Shown piece after piece: positions 25,684 through 35,056 of a stretch of 64,000 nt of DNA. Position 1 is the first letter of the stretch; each line of letters opens with the position of its first letter. Source of the DNA: Bradyrhizobium sp. 195 (GTDB taxonomy: Bacteria; Pseudomonadota; Alphaproteobacteria; Rhizobiales; Xanthobacteraceae); contig NZ_CP082161.1 of assembly GCF_023101665.1 (NCBI RefSeq), forward strand, positions 992,001 to 1,056,000, given 5' to 3'. The notes beneath the pieces were generated by a model, which saw nothing but the letters and a program-made list of their open reading frames with translations, did not search any database and was not told where the DNA came from. The position numbers and the translations under genes were made by a program.

Positions 25684-26223
25684 ATGCTCTCACCAATCCG
25701 CCTCATCTCAGAAGCCGCCGAGCTTGCCGCGCGCCGTCACAATGGAATGGCGCGCAAGGGACGCGGCAACGAGCCCTACATCAATCATCTCGCCGAGGTC
25801 GCGAACCTGCTTGCGACCGCGACCGACGGCGCCGATGCCGAGCTGGTCGCGGCTGGCTGGCTGCATGATGTGATCGAAGACACCGACACCACGCGCGACG
25901 AGCTCGCGCAGCGATTTTCCCAACGGGTCGCCTCGCTCGTCGCCGAATGCACCGACGACATGAGCCTGCCCAAGGCCGAGCGGCGGCAGAAGCAGATCGA
26001 GGACGCGCCGCACAAATCGCCAGGCGCAAAGCTGATCAAGATCGCCGACAAGATCAGCAATACGGCCGCGCGCATTCAAACCGATCCGAGTGCCGAGGAG
26101 CGCGACGATCTCGCCGATTACGTCGGCTGGGCCACGCAGGTCGTTGCGGGGTGCCGCGGCGGCAATGCCTGGCTCGACGAGAAATTCGATGATGCCGTGA
26201 AAGCAGCGAAAGCGTTGCTGTGA
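25684..26223 (+). CDS. HD-domain hydrolase resembling MESH1 alarmone hydrolase
   Basis: A 179-residue single-domain HD phosphohydrolase. The sequence strikingly resembles animal MESH1 and bacterial small alarmone hydrolases: [11 protein letters not shown] with His35, [17 protein letters not shown] with the HD pair at 61-62 and ED at 65-66, [20 protein letters not shown], and [15 protein letters not shown] with Asp122. These are the metal and catalytic positions of the SpoT-type (p)ppGpp 3'-pyrophosphohydrolase. MESH1 also hydrolyses NADPH, so either substrate is possible. It has no synthetase, TGS or ACT domain. It lies between ureB and ureC on the same strand, 57 and 34 bp from them, hence probably in the urease transcript. 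Confidence 0.85.
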   Translation: MLSPIRLISEAAELAARRHNGMARKGRGNEPYINHLAEVANLLATATDGADAELVAAGWLHDVIEDTDTTRDELAQRFSQRVASLVAECTDDMSLPKAERRQKQIEDAPHKSPGAKLIKIADKISNTAARIQTDPSAEERDDLADYVGWATQVVAGCRGGNAWLDEKFDDAVKAAKALL

Positions 26224-26257
26224 CGCACCAAACATTCAAACACAAACGGGGCTTGTG

Positions 26258-27973
26258 ATGTCCGTCAAGATAAAACGTTCCGTCTATGCCGACATGTTCG
26301 GCCCGACCACCGGCGACAGGGTGCGGCTGGCCGATACCGATCTCATCATTGAGGTGGAAAAGGATTTCACCACCTATGGCGAGGAGGTGAAGTTCGGCGG
26401 GGGCAAGGTGATCCGCGACGGCATGGGTCAGTCGCAGGTCACCAACAAGCAGGGCGCGGCCGACACCGTCATCACCAATGCGTTGATCGTCGATCACTGG
26501 GGCATCGTGAAGGCCGACGTCGCCATCAAGGACGGCATGATCGCCGGCATCGGCAAGGCCGGCAATCCCGATATCCAGCCGGGCGTCACCATCATCATAG
26601 GACCCGGCACTGACGTGATCGCGGGCGAGGGCAAGATCCTCACCGCCGGAGGCTTCGACAGCCACATCCATTTCATCTGCCCGCAGCAGATCGAGCACGC
26701 GCTGATGTCTGGCGTCACCTCGATGCTGGGCGGCGGCACCGGCCCGTCGCACGGCACCTTCGCCACCACCTGTACGCCGGGGCCGTGGCACATGGGACGG
26801 ATGATCCAGTCGTTCGACGCCTTCCCGGTCAATCTCGGCATCTCCGGCAAGGGCAACGCTTCGCGTCCGGCCGCGCTGGTCGAGATGATCAAGGCCGGCG
26901 CCTGCGCGCTGAAGCTGCACGAGGATTGGGGCACGACGCCGGCCGCGATCGACAATTGCCTGTCGGTCGCCGACGCCCACGACATCCAGGTGATGATCCA
27001 CACCGACACGCTGAACGAGTCCGGCTTCGTCGAGGACACCATCAAGGCATTCAGGGGCCGCACCATCCACGCCTTCCACACCGAGGGTGCCGGCGGCGGT
27101 CACGCTCCTGATATCATCAAGGTCGCCGGCCTGAAGAACGTGCTGCCGTCCTCCACCAACCCGACGCGGCCTTTCACGCGCAACACCATCGACGAGCATC
27201 TGGACATGCTGATGGTGTGCCATCACCTCGATCCCTCGATCGCGGAAGATCTGGCCTTCGCCGAGAGCCGCATCCGCAAGGAAACGATCGCAGCTGAAGA
27301 CATCCTGCACGACCTCGGCGCGCTCTCGATGATGTCATCGGACTCCCAGGCCATGGGCCGGCTCGGCGAGGTCATCATCCGGACCTGGCAGACCGCCGAC
27401 AAGATGAAGAAGCAGCGCGGGTCGCTGTCGCAGGACAAGGGCAAGGACAACGACAACTTTCGCATCAAACGCTACATCGCCAAATACACCATCAACCCGG
27501 CGATCGCGCATGGCGTGTCGAAGCTGATCGGCTCGGTTGAGAAGGGCAAGCTCGCCGATCTCGTGCTGTGGTCGCCGGCCTTCTTCGGCGTCAAGCCGGA
27601 CTGCATCGTCAAGGGCGGCAGCATCGTCGCCGCGCCCATGGGCGATCCGAATGCCTCGATTCCGACGCCGCAGCCGGTGCACTATCAGCCGATGTTCGGT
27701 GCCTTCGGCAAGGCGCGAACGGCGTCCTCGGTGGTGTTCACCTCGAAAGCCGCGATCACCGGCGGCCTCGCGCGAAAGCTGGGCATCGACAAGAAGCTCT
27801 ATGCCGTCCAGAACACCCGCGGCAAGATCTCCAAGAAGAGCATGGTCCACAACGACGCCACGCCCAACATCGAGGTCGACCCGGAGACCTATGAGGTGCG
27901 CGCCGACGGCGAGCTGCTCACCTGCGCCCCTGCCGAGGTGCTGCCCATGGCGCAGCGATATTTCATGTACTGA
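26258..27973 (+). CDS. ureC: Urease alpha (catalytic) subunit
   Basis: A 571-residue catalytic subunit that hydrolyses urea to ammonia and carbamate at a dinickel centre. Nickel and catalytic residues are visible: HIHFICPQ (two His ligands), the lysine to be carbamylated in [12 protein letters not shown], the histidines in IHTDTLNE and [15 protein letters not shown], the flap histidine in MVCHHLD, and the Asp ligand in SSDSQAMGR. The start is the ATG at 26258; a GTG one codon earlier is the only competitor. Sequence and length are complete, so the enzyme should be functional. Confidence 0.98.
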   Translation: MSVKIKRSVYADMFGPTTGDRVRLADTDLIIEVEKDFTTYGEEVKFGGGKVIRDGMGQSQVTNKQGAADTVITNALIVDHWGIVKADVAIKDGMIAGIGKAGNPDIQPGVTIIIGPGTDVIAGEGKILTAGGFDSHIHFICPQQIEHALMSGVTSMLGGGTGPSHGTFATTCTPGPWHMGRMIQSFDAFPVNLGISGKGNASRPAALVEMIKAGACALKLHEDWGTTPAAIDNCLSVADAHDIQVMIHTDTLNESGFVEDTIKAFRGRTIHAFHTEGAGGGHAPDIIKVAGLKNVLPSSTNPTRPFTRNTIDEHLDMLMVCHHLDPSIAEDLAFAESRIRKETIAAEDILHDLGALSMMSSDSQAMGRLGEVIIRTWQTADKMKKQRGSLSQDKGKDNDNFRIKRYIAKYTINPAIAHGVSKLIGSVEKGKLADLVLWSPAFFGVKPDCIVKGGSIVAAPMGDPNASIPTPQPVHYQPMFGAFGKARTASSVVFTSKAAITGGLARKLGIDKKLYAVQNTRGKISKKSMVHNDATPNIEVDPETYEVRADGELLTCAPAEVLPMAQRYFMY

Positions 27974-28111
27974 AATAGCGCCTCAACGCATGTCCCGAGA
28001 ACGTGTCCTGAGCGCATGTCCGGGAGCCTTTTCCGGTTTTGCGTTCGATCCCGGCTAGTCTAATGTCCCGCCCGGTATCTGAAGCCAGAAGCAAAGCCGG
28101 GAGGATTTCTC

Positions 28112-28411
28112 GTGATCTACGTCGTTGCCACCTTGACCATCAAGCCCGAAACGCGCGCCGAATTCATTGCTGCGGCCACCGCCTGCATCAAGGAGACCCG
28201 GAAGGAGCCCGGCAATATCGCCTATGATCTGCATGAGAGCGTCACTGATCCTGCCAAGATGGTGTTCGTCGAGCAGTGGGAGAATGCCGAGGCGCTGGTG
28301 CCGCATCGGACCATGGAGCACATGAAGACGTTTGGCCGCGTGGCAGTGAAGTGCTTCACGGCACCGCCGAAGATCGAGGTGATCACGCCCGAGAAGGTCG
28401 AGACACGGTAA
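28112..28411 (+). CDS. Antibiotic biosynthesis monooxygenase (ABM)-fold protein
   Basis: A 99-residue dimeric ferredoxin-like-fold protein of the ABM/YgiN group. Landmarks are IYVVATLTIKPETRAEFIAA, the KEPGNIAYDLHES segment, VFVEQWENAEAL, and HRTMEHMKTFGR. Members include quinol monooxygenases that work without cofactors and many proteins of unknown role. It begins with GTG at 28112 after GGGAGGA. It lies between ureC and ureE in the urease operon but has no known part in urease maturation. The 138 bp upstream contain short GCATGTCC repeats. Confidence 0.82.
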   Translation: MIYVVATLTIKPETRAEFIAAATACIKETRKEPGNIAYDLHESVTDPAKMVFVEQWENAEALVPHRTMEHMKTFGRVAVKCFTAPPKIEVITPEKVETR

Positions 28412-28425
28412 CAGGGTAAAAGCGC

Positions 28426-29061
28426 ATGATCCGGGCGACGCAGGTCAGGGGACAACACCGCTTCATGGAAGCGCCGGTGGACACGGTTGTGCTCGATTTC
28501 GACGATCGGCACCGCCGCCGCATGGCGATGACGGGGACGCGGGGGTTCGAATTCCTGCTCGACCTGGAGCACGCCGTCGCGCTGCGCGGCGGCGATGCGC
28601 TGGTGCTGGAGGACGGAAGGCTGGTCGAGGTGGTCGCGGCGCCCGAGCCGCTGCTGGAGATCCGCGGCCGCGATCCGCACCATCTCATCCGCGTCGGCTG
28701 GCATCTCGGCAACCGTCATCTGCCGACGCAGATCATGGCCAAAGCCTTGCGTATCCGCCGTGACCACGTCATCGAAGCCATGGTGAAGGGGCTCGGCGCG
28801 CGCGTGATCGAGATCGAGGCGCCGTTCGATCCCGAAGGCGGCGCCTATGCCGATGCCGGCCACGCGCATGGGCACGATGAACATGCGCATCACGATCACG
28901 GCCATCACGATCACCATGATCACCATGATCATCACGGCCACGATCACCATCATCATGGCCATGCCGCGCATGACCATGGACACGACCACCATCACCACGA
29001 CGAGCATTGCGACCATCCCGACCATCACCACGGCCACACGCATGCTCATGACCACAAATGA
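28426..29061 (+). CDS. ureE: UreE urease accessory protein with long histidine tail
   Basis: A 211-residue nickel metallochaperone that hands Ni to UreG. The N-terminal peptide-binding domain (about 1-70) and the metal-binding domain (about 75-140, [18 protein letters not shown] and [13 protein letters not shown]) are standard. Residues 146-211 are an extreme tail with 37 histidines in 66 residues, mixed with Asp and Gly, plus one Cys. This is much longer than the ~15-residue tail of Klebsiella UreE and should bind many nickel or zinc ions. The gene is complete and overlaps ureF by 14 bp. Confidence 0.96.
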   Translation: MIRATQVRGQHRFMEAPVDTVVLDFDDRHRRRMAMTGTRGFEFLLDLEHAVALRGGDALVLEDGRLVEVVAAPEPLLEIRGRDPHHLIRVGWHLGNRHLPTQIMAKALRIRRDHVIEAMVKGLGARVIEIEAPFDPEGGAYADAGHAHGHDEHAHHDHGHHDHHDHHDHHGHDHHHHGHAAHDHGHDHHHHDEHCDHPDHHHGHTHAHDHK

Positions 29062-29770
29062 GCCGGTCCGTGCCGGTGACCTCGCCGAGCGCGAGGCGGC
29101 GGCGCTGTACCGGTTGATGACCTGGTTGTCGCCGGCATTCCCTGTCGGTGGTTTCTCCTACTCCAGCGGCATCGAATGGGCAGTCGAGGCCGGCGACATC
29201 ACGGATACCGCGACGCTGACCGACTGGCTCGACGCGATGCTTTGCGACGGCTCGGGCTTCTGCGATGCGACGTTCCTGGTCCATGCCTATCGCGCCACGG
29301 AGGCGGGCGCGGAGACCACTTTGAACGATATCGCCGAGCTCGCTGCCGCCTTCGTGCCGTCGCGCGAGCGGCAGCTGGAGACGAGCTCGCAGGGCCGCGC
29401 CTTCATCGACATCGCCCGCGCCGCCTGGGATGCCGACGGGCTGGATGCCATGGTTGCGGCATGCCGCACGCCACCGGTCTATCCGGTCGCAGTCGGCGTG
29501 GTCGCAGCTAAGCACGGTGTGTCCCTGGCGCCGACGCTCCACGCCTTCCTGCATGCGCTGGTCTCGAACTGGATTTCCGCGGCGAGCCGGCTCATCCCGC
29601 TCGGCCAGACCGACAGCCAGCGCGTGCTGGTGAGGCTGGAAGCCATTGTGGCCGCGACCGCCAATCGTGCGCTGAATGCGACATTGGACGATCTTGGCAG
29701 CGCGACCTTCCGCGCCGATCTCGCCAGCCTGCGGCACGAGACGCAATATACGCGGCTGTTCCGATCGTGA
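29048..29770 (+). CDS. ureF: UreF urease accessory protein
   Basis: A 240-residue all-helical protein that bridges UreD and UreG during nickel insertion. Family landmarks are [20 protein letters not shown] (about 24-43), [43 protein letters not shown], and [18 protein letters not shown]. The C-terminus [11 protein letters not shown] is typical. I used the ATG at 29048 inside the ureE histidine codons. The same frame extends to 28847, but there it merely reads the histidine tract out of phase as Thr/Ile/Met repeats. Confidence 0.95.
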   Translation: MTTNEPVRAGDLAEREAAALYRLMTWLSPAFPVGGFSYSSGIEWAVEAGDITDTATLTDWLDAMLCDGSGFCDATFLVHAYRATEAGAETTLNDIAELAAAFVPSRERQLETSSQGRAFIDIARAAWDADGLDAMVAACRTPPVYPVAVGVVAAKHGVSLAPTLHAFLHALVSNWISAASRLIPLGQTDSQRVLVRLEAIVAATANRALNATLDDLGSATFRADLASLRHETQYTRLFRS

Positions 29771-29811
29771 AAGCGAGGCGGCCTTCAACCCATCGAGAGC
29801 GAGCGAATTCC

Positions 29812-30435
29812 ATGTCGAAATCTCACGGCCCATTGCGTGTCGGCGTCGGCGGTCCGGTCGGATCGGGAAAGACCGCGCTGATGGACCTGCTCTGCAAGAC
29901 CATGCGCGATCGCTACGACATCGCCGCGATCACCAACGACATCTACACCAAATGGGACGCGGAGTTCCTCGTGCGTTCGGGCTCGCTGACGCCGGACCGC
30001 ATTGCCGGCGTCGAGACCGGCGGCTGCCCGCACACCGCGATCCGCGAGGATGCCTCGATGAATCTCGCCGCGGTCGCGGACATGCGCGCCAAGTTTCCCG
30101 GGCTCGATCTCGTGCTGATCGAGTCCGGCGGCGACAATCTCGCTGCCACTTTTTCCCCGGAGCTGGCCGACCTGACCATTTACGTCATCGACGTGGCGGC
30201 CGGCGACAAGATCCCGTCCAAGGGCGGCCCCGGCATCACGCGGTCCGACCTTCTGGTCATCAACAAGATCGACCTCGCCCCCCATGTCGGTGCCTCCCTG
30301 GAGAAGATGGACACGGATGCCAGGCGCATGCGCGGCGAGCGTCCTTTCGTCATGACCAACCTGAAGAAGAGCGAGGGGCTTGATCGCATCATCGGCTTCA
30401 TCGAGGCCAAAGGTGGCTTGAAACGGGCAGGCTGA
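29812..30435 (+). CDS. ureG: UreG urease accessory GTPase
   Basis: A 207-residue SIMIBI-class GTPase that carries nickel and supplies the GTP hydrolysis needed to activate urease. Seen are the P-loop [15 protein letters not shown] (about 11-25), [12 protein letters not shown], the CPH metal motif in [14 protein letters not shown], the Walker B region [13 protein letters not shown], and NKID in [11 protein letters not shown]. The ATG at 29812 gives the family length; an in-frame ATG at 29767 overlaps ureF and was rejected. It is the last gene of the urt-ure block. Confidence 0.97.
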   Translation: MSKSHGPLRVGVGGPVGSGKTALMDLLCKTMRDRYDIAAITNDIYTKWDAEFLVRSGSLTPDRIAGVETGGCPHTAIREDASMNLAAVADMRAKFPGLDLVLIESGGDNLAATFSPELADLTIYVIDVAAGDKIPSKGGPGITRSDLLVINKIDLAPHVGASLEKMDTDARRMRGERPFVMTNLKKSEGLDRIIGFIEAKGGLKRAG

Positions 30436-30729
30436 CGGCGCGACGACTTGGCGCATGCGCTTTTCGCCGTTAACCTTGGGGTCGAACCACAACCAGGGAA
30501 CAAATTTCGGACACGGCGATTAATTACCTCCGGCGCCCGGGCAATCCATCCCGGCCAGACCATCGGCCGGACGGATTAAGCTTTTCAGGCGACCTACGTT
30601 GCGTACCGATGTCTCCTCCTCCATTATCTCTGCCACTGGGGTTCACCCTGTTTCGGCACGTGGCCGTTCGAACGGCGTTCATATGCTCTTTGTTTATTGC
30701 CGACCTCCTGCGTTCGCCTGAGTAGTCGC

Positions 30730-32388
30730 GTGGTCCGGCTGGGTTTCATCATCGGTTTCATCGCTCTGCTCGGAGCCTTGCTCTCCGGGCTTGCGGCCTA
30801 TCGCGTCCACGACCAGGAGCTGGCGCTGGACCGGATCGCGCTCGCGCGTGCGATCGACGTTCACGCCAGCCTGGTCCAGGATCGGCTCACCGAGCGCGAA
30901 CTGCTGGCACGCGTCGCTTCCGGCCTGTTCCGCACGCCATCCGTGATCAAGCCGAACATGCTGGAGCCGCTGCGCTCGGCCATCTACGCCTTCAAGACGG
31001 ATTTCGTGGTGGCCAGCTGGATCGCCCGGCTGAAGCCGAACGAGCTTACGGCGGCGCAGGCTGCCATTGGCGCCGCCGGCTTCCCGAATCCGAAGATCCG
31101 CACCTATGACGACAAGCCGATCAATCCGGCCGAGATCACCCAGCCGATCGACGTGCTGTTGGATCTCGAGCCGCGCAGCGACGAGACCAAGGCACTGCCG
31201 GGCCGTAGTTTCGATCAGGACCCGGTTCGCAGCGCCATGCTGACGCGCGCCCGGATCGAGAAGAGGTCGGTGGCTTCGGACCCGGTTCCGCTGTTGCGCG
31301 CAGACGGGCCGGTCGGCGTTGTCGTGGCCGCACCCGTCGTTCCCGAGGGCGCAACCGAGCCGGCCGGGTTCGTCACGTTCTCCTACGAGCTCGCCTCGCT
31401 GATGTTGACCAATGACGACATGTCGTTGTTCTCGGTCGCGCTCAGGGATCCGCGCAAGGAAGGCGGCGAGCTGATCGCCAACGACCAGGGCGTTGTTTCG
31501 ACGCGCAGGGCGGCGGTGGACGGACCTGCGCCGTCGGCAACGCGCACGGTGAGCTTCGGTGGCCGTGATTGGCAGCTCGGCTACTACGCGAAGACCAACT
31601 CGTTGCGCCGTGCCGAGCAGACCGCGATCATCGTGGCGGCGATCGGCTTTGCGATCACTGCGATGGTGTGCGGCCTGTTCGGTTATGTCGCCTACAACAA
31701 TCTGCGGCTCAGCCGGGAAATCCAGGTCAGAATCGGCTTCGAGCGCCGGCTGACCGCGGTGATCGACGAGCTCAACCATCGGGTCAAGAACATCCTTGCG
31801 GTCATCCAGTCGATCGTGACGCGCACCTTGCGTCACGGCTCGGACATCGACGTTGCCCGCGAGCTTCTGATCGGGCGCATCCACGCCATGTCGAACGTGG
31901 TCTCTCTGCTCAGCGAGAGCCAATGGCAGGGGGTCAAGCTGAAGGGCCTGTTCGAGGCACGCGCCATTCCGCATGCCGATCGCATCGCCGTGACTGGTCC
32001 CGACATCGCCGTCAGCGCGCGCGCGGCGCAGAGCCTCTCACTGCTGTTCTTCGAGCTGGCCTCGCATTCCGACGAGGGCCTGTCGCTGGTCGGAAAGCAT
32101 CCGCACATCACCGCCAACTGGACGGTGACAGGCGAGGGGACCGACGAGGTCTTCCATTTCCGCTGGGAGGAGCTCAACACCAGCGAGGCGACGCGCCGCC
32201 CCGATTCCGATTTCGGCCTGATCCTGCTCGACCGCGTCGCCCCGGAGGCGCTCGGCGGCACCGCCAAGCGCTATTTCACCGACGCCTCCTACGTCTATGA
32301 GCTGACCGCGCCGATGGAGACGGTGGTCGACATGACCGAACGCGATCGCACCGATAAGCTCTCGGCGCCGGTGAGGCCCGCGCGATAA
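30730..32388 (+). CDS. HWE-family sensor histidine kinase
   Basis: A membrane-bound sensor kinase of about 552 residues. An N-terminal helix (LGFIIGFIALLGALLSGLA) and a second helix (about 305-330, TAIIVAAIGFAITAMVCGLF) enclose a periplasmic domain of about 280 residues that looks like a CHASE-type sensor. The phosphoacceptor box is ELNHRVKNILAVIQSIVTRT, and the C-terminal ATP-binding part has FRWEELN and FGLILLDRVAPEALGG, both HWE-type features. The start is unsure: GTG at 30730 and TTG at 30697 are the only candidates in frame. No response regulator is adjacent. See the finding about a possible N-terminal frameshift. Confidence 0.82.
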   Translation: MVRLGFIIGFIALLGALLSGLAAYRVHDQELALDRIALARAIDVHASLVQDRLTERELLARVASGLFRTPSVIKPNMLEPLRSAIYAFKTDFVVASWIARLKPNELTAAQAAIGAAGFPNPKIRTYDDKPINPAEITQPIDVLLDLEPRSDETKALPGRSFDQDPVRSAMLTRARIEKRSVASDPVPLLRADGPVGVVVAAPVVPEGATEPAGFVTFSYELASLMLTNDDMSLFSVALRDPRKEGGELIANDQGVVSTRRAAVDGPAPSATRTVSFGGRDWQLGYYAKTNSLRRAEQTAIIVAAIGFAITAMVCGLFGYVAYNNLRLSREIQVRIGFERRLTAVIDELNHRVKNILAVIQSIVTRTLRHGSDIDVARELLIGRIHAMSNVVSLLSESQWQGVKLKGLFEARAIPHADRIAVTGPDIAVSARAAQSLSLLFFELASHSDEGLSLVGKHPHITANWTVTGEGTDEVFHFRWEELNTSEATRRPDSDFGLILLDRVAPEALGGTAKRYFTDASYVYELTAPMETVVDMTERDRTDKLSAPVRPAR

Positions 32389-32399
32389 ACGTCGTGCGG

Positions 32400-33014
32400 C
32401 TAAGTCTTCGGCCGCAACACCACGTCGACCAGATGGCGGGCGAAGCCAGGCGTGATCGGCGCAATGCCGAAGACGTAGCGATAGAACAGGCCGCCGTAGA
32501 TGGCGTCGTAGAGATCCTCAGCCGGCCCTTCGGCCAGGATGCTGCCGTCGTCCTGGCCTGCCGCAATCATTTCCACCAGCGCGTCGCGACGGAACTGCAG
32601 ATAGCGGGCGTAGAACAGCTCGGCGGAGCCGGTCTTGGAAATGCATTCGGAGATGACGGCGAGTTGAACCTTGCCGAACTCGCCCTGGAGCGCCTCGGCA
32701 TAGGCCGCGGCATGACGGCGCGCGCGCGCCGCGGGGCTGCCGGAACTCACCGGGGGCAGCGGCAGCATCTGCGCGGCATGCTGGAGAAAGGCGTCGATCA
32801 AGAGCGCCTCGCGCGACGGCCACCATTTGTAGATCGTCATCTTGGAGACGCTGGAGTGGCGGGCGACCGCGTCGATGGTGGTGGCGGCAAGGCCGGTGGA
32901 AGCCATCAGCGCATAGGCGCTTTCGAGAATGGCGTTGCTGGTTTCGATCGATCGCGGCCGGCCGCGCCGAGGAGCGCTGTCGGCCCTGTCACCCCCGCCA
33001 TTCGTCGTCACCAC
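32400..33014 (-). CDS. TetR/AcrR-family transcriptional regulator
   Basis: A 204-residue repressor-type protein. The helix-turn-helix domain is near the N-terminus (RGRPRSIETSNAILESAYAL, TTIDAVARHSSVSKMTIYKW), and the C-terminal domain is of the TetR_C type with an RYLQFRRDALVEMI helix. GTG at 33014 lies seven bases after GGGGAGA and gives a normal length. A longer frame to 33149 reads through a palindromic repeat. The likely target is unknown: the nearest upstream gene, opgC, is on the same strand. Confidence 0.88.
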   Translation of the reverse strand: MVTTNGGGDRADSAPRRGRPRSIETSNAILESAYALMASTGLAATTIDAVARHSSVSKMTIYKWWPSREALLIDAFLQHAAQMLPLPPVSSGSPAARARRHAAAYAEALQGEFGKVQLAVISECISKTGSAELFYARYLQFRRDALVEMIAAGQDDGSILAEGPAEDLYDAIYGGLFYRYVFGIAPITPGFARHLVDVVLRPKT

Positions 33015-33094
33015 GCCCGGTCTCCCCGCGCAACCCGCTCCTGCTCCGGGATAGCGCAGCCGCGGCGGCCAACCTAGCGGAATCGCGACGGCCA

Positions 33095-33197
33095 AAGCAT
33101 GATCCGGAAAAACGCGCAGCGGTTTTCCGAACAGATCATGCTCAGACAACAGCCTAAAGCGCGATGACGATGCATGCTGATCGCATCGCGCTTTAGG
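33095..33197. repeat. Double-hairpin intergenic repeat containing the opgC stop
   Basis: Two adjacent inverted repeats: AAGCATGATCCGGAAAA with TTTTCCGAACAGATCATGCT, and CCTAAAGCGCGATG with CATCGCGCTTTAGG. This motif pair is common in Bradyrhizobium intergenic DNA. The opgC stop codon (TAA, 33193-33195) lies inside the second arm, so the repeat trims or defines the protein end. Confidence 0.8.
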
Positions 33198-34335
33198 CCT
33201 GCTGCCGCAAGGCGGCGGGCAGATCCTGCCATTTCGACCAGGCGACGTAGTAGGCCACGGCGCTCATCGCGGCGAATCCGGCGAGGCTCACCACGATCTG
33301 CATCACCACCAGATTGGCGCTGGTGATCAGGATCAGATGGCCGGCGAAGGACAGGAACACCCCGACGCAGAACACGGCGAGCCATTCCTCGCCGCATCTG
33401 ATGACCGCCTGGAGCGGCTTCAACCGCAGTCCGGGGTGATCGGCCGGAATGAGGTGGGTCGCGAGGAAGGCGAGCGCGAGGAAGTGAACCACGCGATAGG
33501 GTGCAAGGTTTTCCTTGTCCGTCGGCGCGATGCTGTCGAGGAGAAGGTCCGGCAAAAAAGCGGACAATGCCGGCGAATGGCGCAGCAAGGTGACGGCCAT
33601 CGCGAATACGAGATAGGCCCCGGCGAGTATCCGCAGCCAGGGCATGTCGCGTAGGGCGCGCCCGGGCGCGCCGGTCACGGCGAACCAGCCCCCGAGCACC
33701 ATCAGCATCTGCCAGCACAGCGGATTGAAGGTCCACTCCTGGTCGGGATAGACCCGAAAATTCCAGTCGAACCAGCGTGCGGCAAGATACAGCGCGATCG
33801 ATGCCGCCAACGTCAGGTTCGGCCACCGCAACAGCCCCCACAGTGCGAATGGAAAAAAAGCCATCAGCGGGATCATCAGCTGCAGGAGATCGAGGTTCAG
33901 CGGCTCCTCCTGGAGCACGAGGCCGCGGACCAGGATGCGCAGCGGGTGCTCTAGAATCCCCGAGATGTTGTATTCATGGATGATTTCCGGCGCCATCGAC
34001 TGCGAGGCGACGTAGGCGATGGTGTCGATATAGATCACGAACAGCACGACATAGGCGGCATAGAGCCGCCATACGCGACGGAAGATGCGCGTCGCGGCGA
34101 CGACATAGCCGCGCTCCAGCGCCATCCGGCCGTGGATGATCGCGACGCCGTAACCCACCACGAACACGAACAGGTCGGCAGCGCCGCTGAAGCCGAAGTT
34201 GCGCAGCGTCAGCAGGTTGACGACGTTGTTCGGGATGTGATCGACGAAAACCGACCAATTGGCGATGCCGAGCGTCAAATACAGCCGGGCGTCGTGCTGG
34301 AATGCGGAGAGGTTCGCTTTGACAGTAGGCTTCAT
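33193..34335 (-). CDS. OpgC-family membrane acyltransferase
   Basis: A 380-residue polytopic membrane protein with about ten helices, matching the OpgC family, which succinylates osmoregulated periplasmic glucans. Landmarks are RLYLTLGIANWSVFVDHIPN near residue 17, TLRNFGFSGAADLFVFVVGY near 44, and FRVYPDQEWTFNPLCWQML near 194. The start is the ATG at 34335. In rhizobia such decoration affects osmotic adaptation and host interaction, but the acyl donor here is not known. The protein ends inside a palindromic repeat. Confidence 0.85.
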   Translation of the reverse strand: MKPTVKANLSAFQHDARLYLTLGIANWSVFVDHIPNNVVNLLTLRNFGFSGAADLFVFVVGYGVAIIHGRMALERGYVVAATRIFRRVWRLYAAYVVLFVIYIDTIAYVASQSMAPEIIHEYNISGILEHPLRILVRGLVLQEEPLNLDLLQLMIPLMAFFPFALWGLLRWPNLTLAASIALYLAARWFDWNFRVYPDQEWTFNPLCWQMLMVLGGWFAVTGAPGRALRDMPWLRILAGAYLVFAMAVTLLRHSPALSAFLPDLLLDSIAPTDKENLAPYRVVHFLALAFLATHLIPADHPGLRLKPLQAVIRCGEEWLAVFCVGVFLSFAGHLILITSANLVVMQIVVSLAGFAAMSAVAYYVAWSKWQDLPAALRQQA

Positions 34336-34508
34336 TGAGTAAAATAGCTTTGGGAATCAGGGTGATGCTTTTACCGGCAACCGCCTGCCCATCCGAGTAG
34401 CGTTTGCGTGAGTGGATGCATTCGTGCCGCCCGGCGAAAAATTGCGCGGCGACGCCTGTGTGATGCTCGCAGTACCTATAAACGAAAATTTCTAACCCGC
34501 TCGGACCG

Positions 34509-34964
34509 TTACTCGGCCGGTTCGGCCGATACCTCGTCGGACACACCGGCGCGGCTCGCCATGATGCCGAGGGCGACGCCGCCGATCGCCAGGATCGGCA
34601 GCAGCCGCTTGACGCCTATGGCACGAACGATCTGGAGCCCGGTGGCGAGCAGCATGGGGTCTGCGAGCATGCTTTGCGCCGCCGACTTCGCGGCCCGCTC
34701 GGCCGCGATCTGGGCTTGCTTGCGCAACTCCCGTTTGTAGGCCCAGTAGCTCACCGCTGCGGCCAGGGTCAGCAGAAAGAAGACGCCGGCACCCGCGAGG
34801 CAAGCTTGCACCGGACCATATTTGTTGAGCACCGAGATGAACGCCGCCGCGCACAGGAAGCACGTGGTGATGAACAGTGCGAACGCCGCGCCCGCGGCCA
34901 GGGAGGTCAGCCGCATAGTCGTACCGGTGGATGCACTGATCCCGTCGATGATGCGCTGAAACAT
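34509..34964 (-). CDS. Membrane protein, hypothetical (151 aa)
   Basis: A small membrane protein with two strong helices (about 20-42 and 50-72, SLAAGAAFALFITTCFLCAA and CLAGAGVFFLLTLAAAVSYW). A basic Ala/Arg helix follows (KRELRKQAQIAAERAAKS), with a third hydrophobic stretch near residue 125. This resembles phage-holin-superfamily/DUF1469-like proteins, but I cannot name a family with certainty. GAGGAG precedes the ATG at 34964. Its neighbour downstream in transcription order is opgC and upstream is a DUF883-type protein; together they look like an envelope-stress pair. Confidence 0.7.
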   Translation of the reverse strand: MFQRIIDGISASTGTTMRLTSLAAGAAFALFITTCFLCAAAFISVLNKYGPVQACLAGAGVFFLLTLAAAVSYWAYKRELRKQAQIAAERAAKSAAQSMLADPMLLATGLQIVRAIGVKRLLPILAIGGVALGIMASRAGVSDEVSAEPAE

Positions 34965-35056
34965 GGCCTTGCTCCTCAAATCCCCACAAGCCGAATCGTC
35001 CGCAAGCTGGCATCGGCGGCCGGTCGCGCCGCCGTCTCAATATCCGTTCGCGCTGC

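Noticed and set aside
28222-29055. Long minus-strand frame opposite ureE, with a Met/Val-rich hydrophobic start
   Set aside because: It is the antisense reading of the histidine codon tract (CAT/CAC read back as ATG/GTG). The plus-strand ureE is certain.
28861-29058. Tandem CATCAC/GATCAC units resembling a short repeat array
   Set aside because: They are codons of the UreE histidine tail, not a CRISPR or satellite; no spacer structure.
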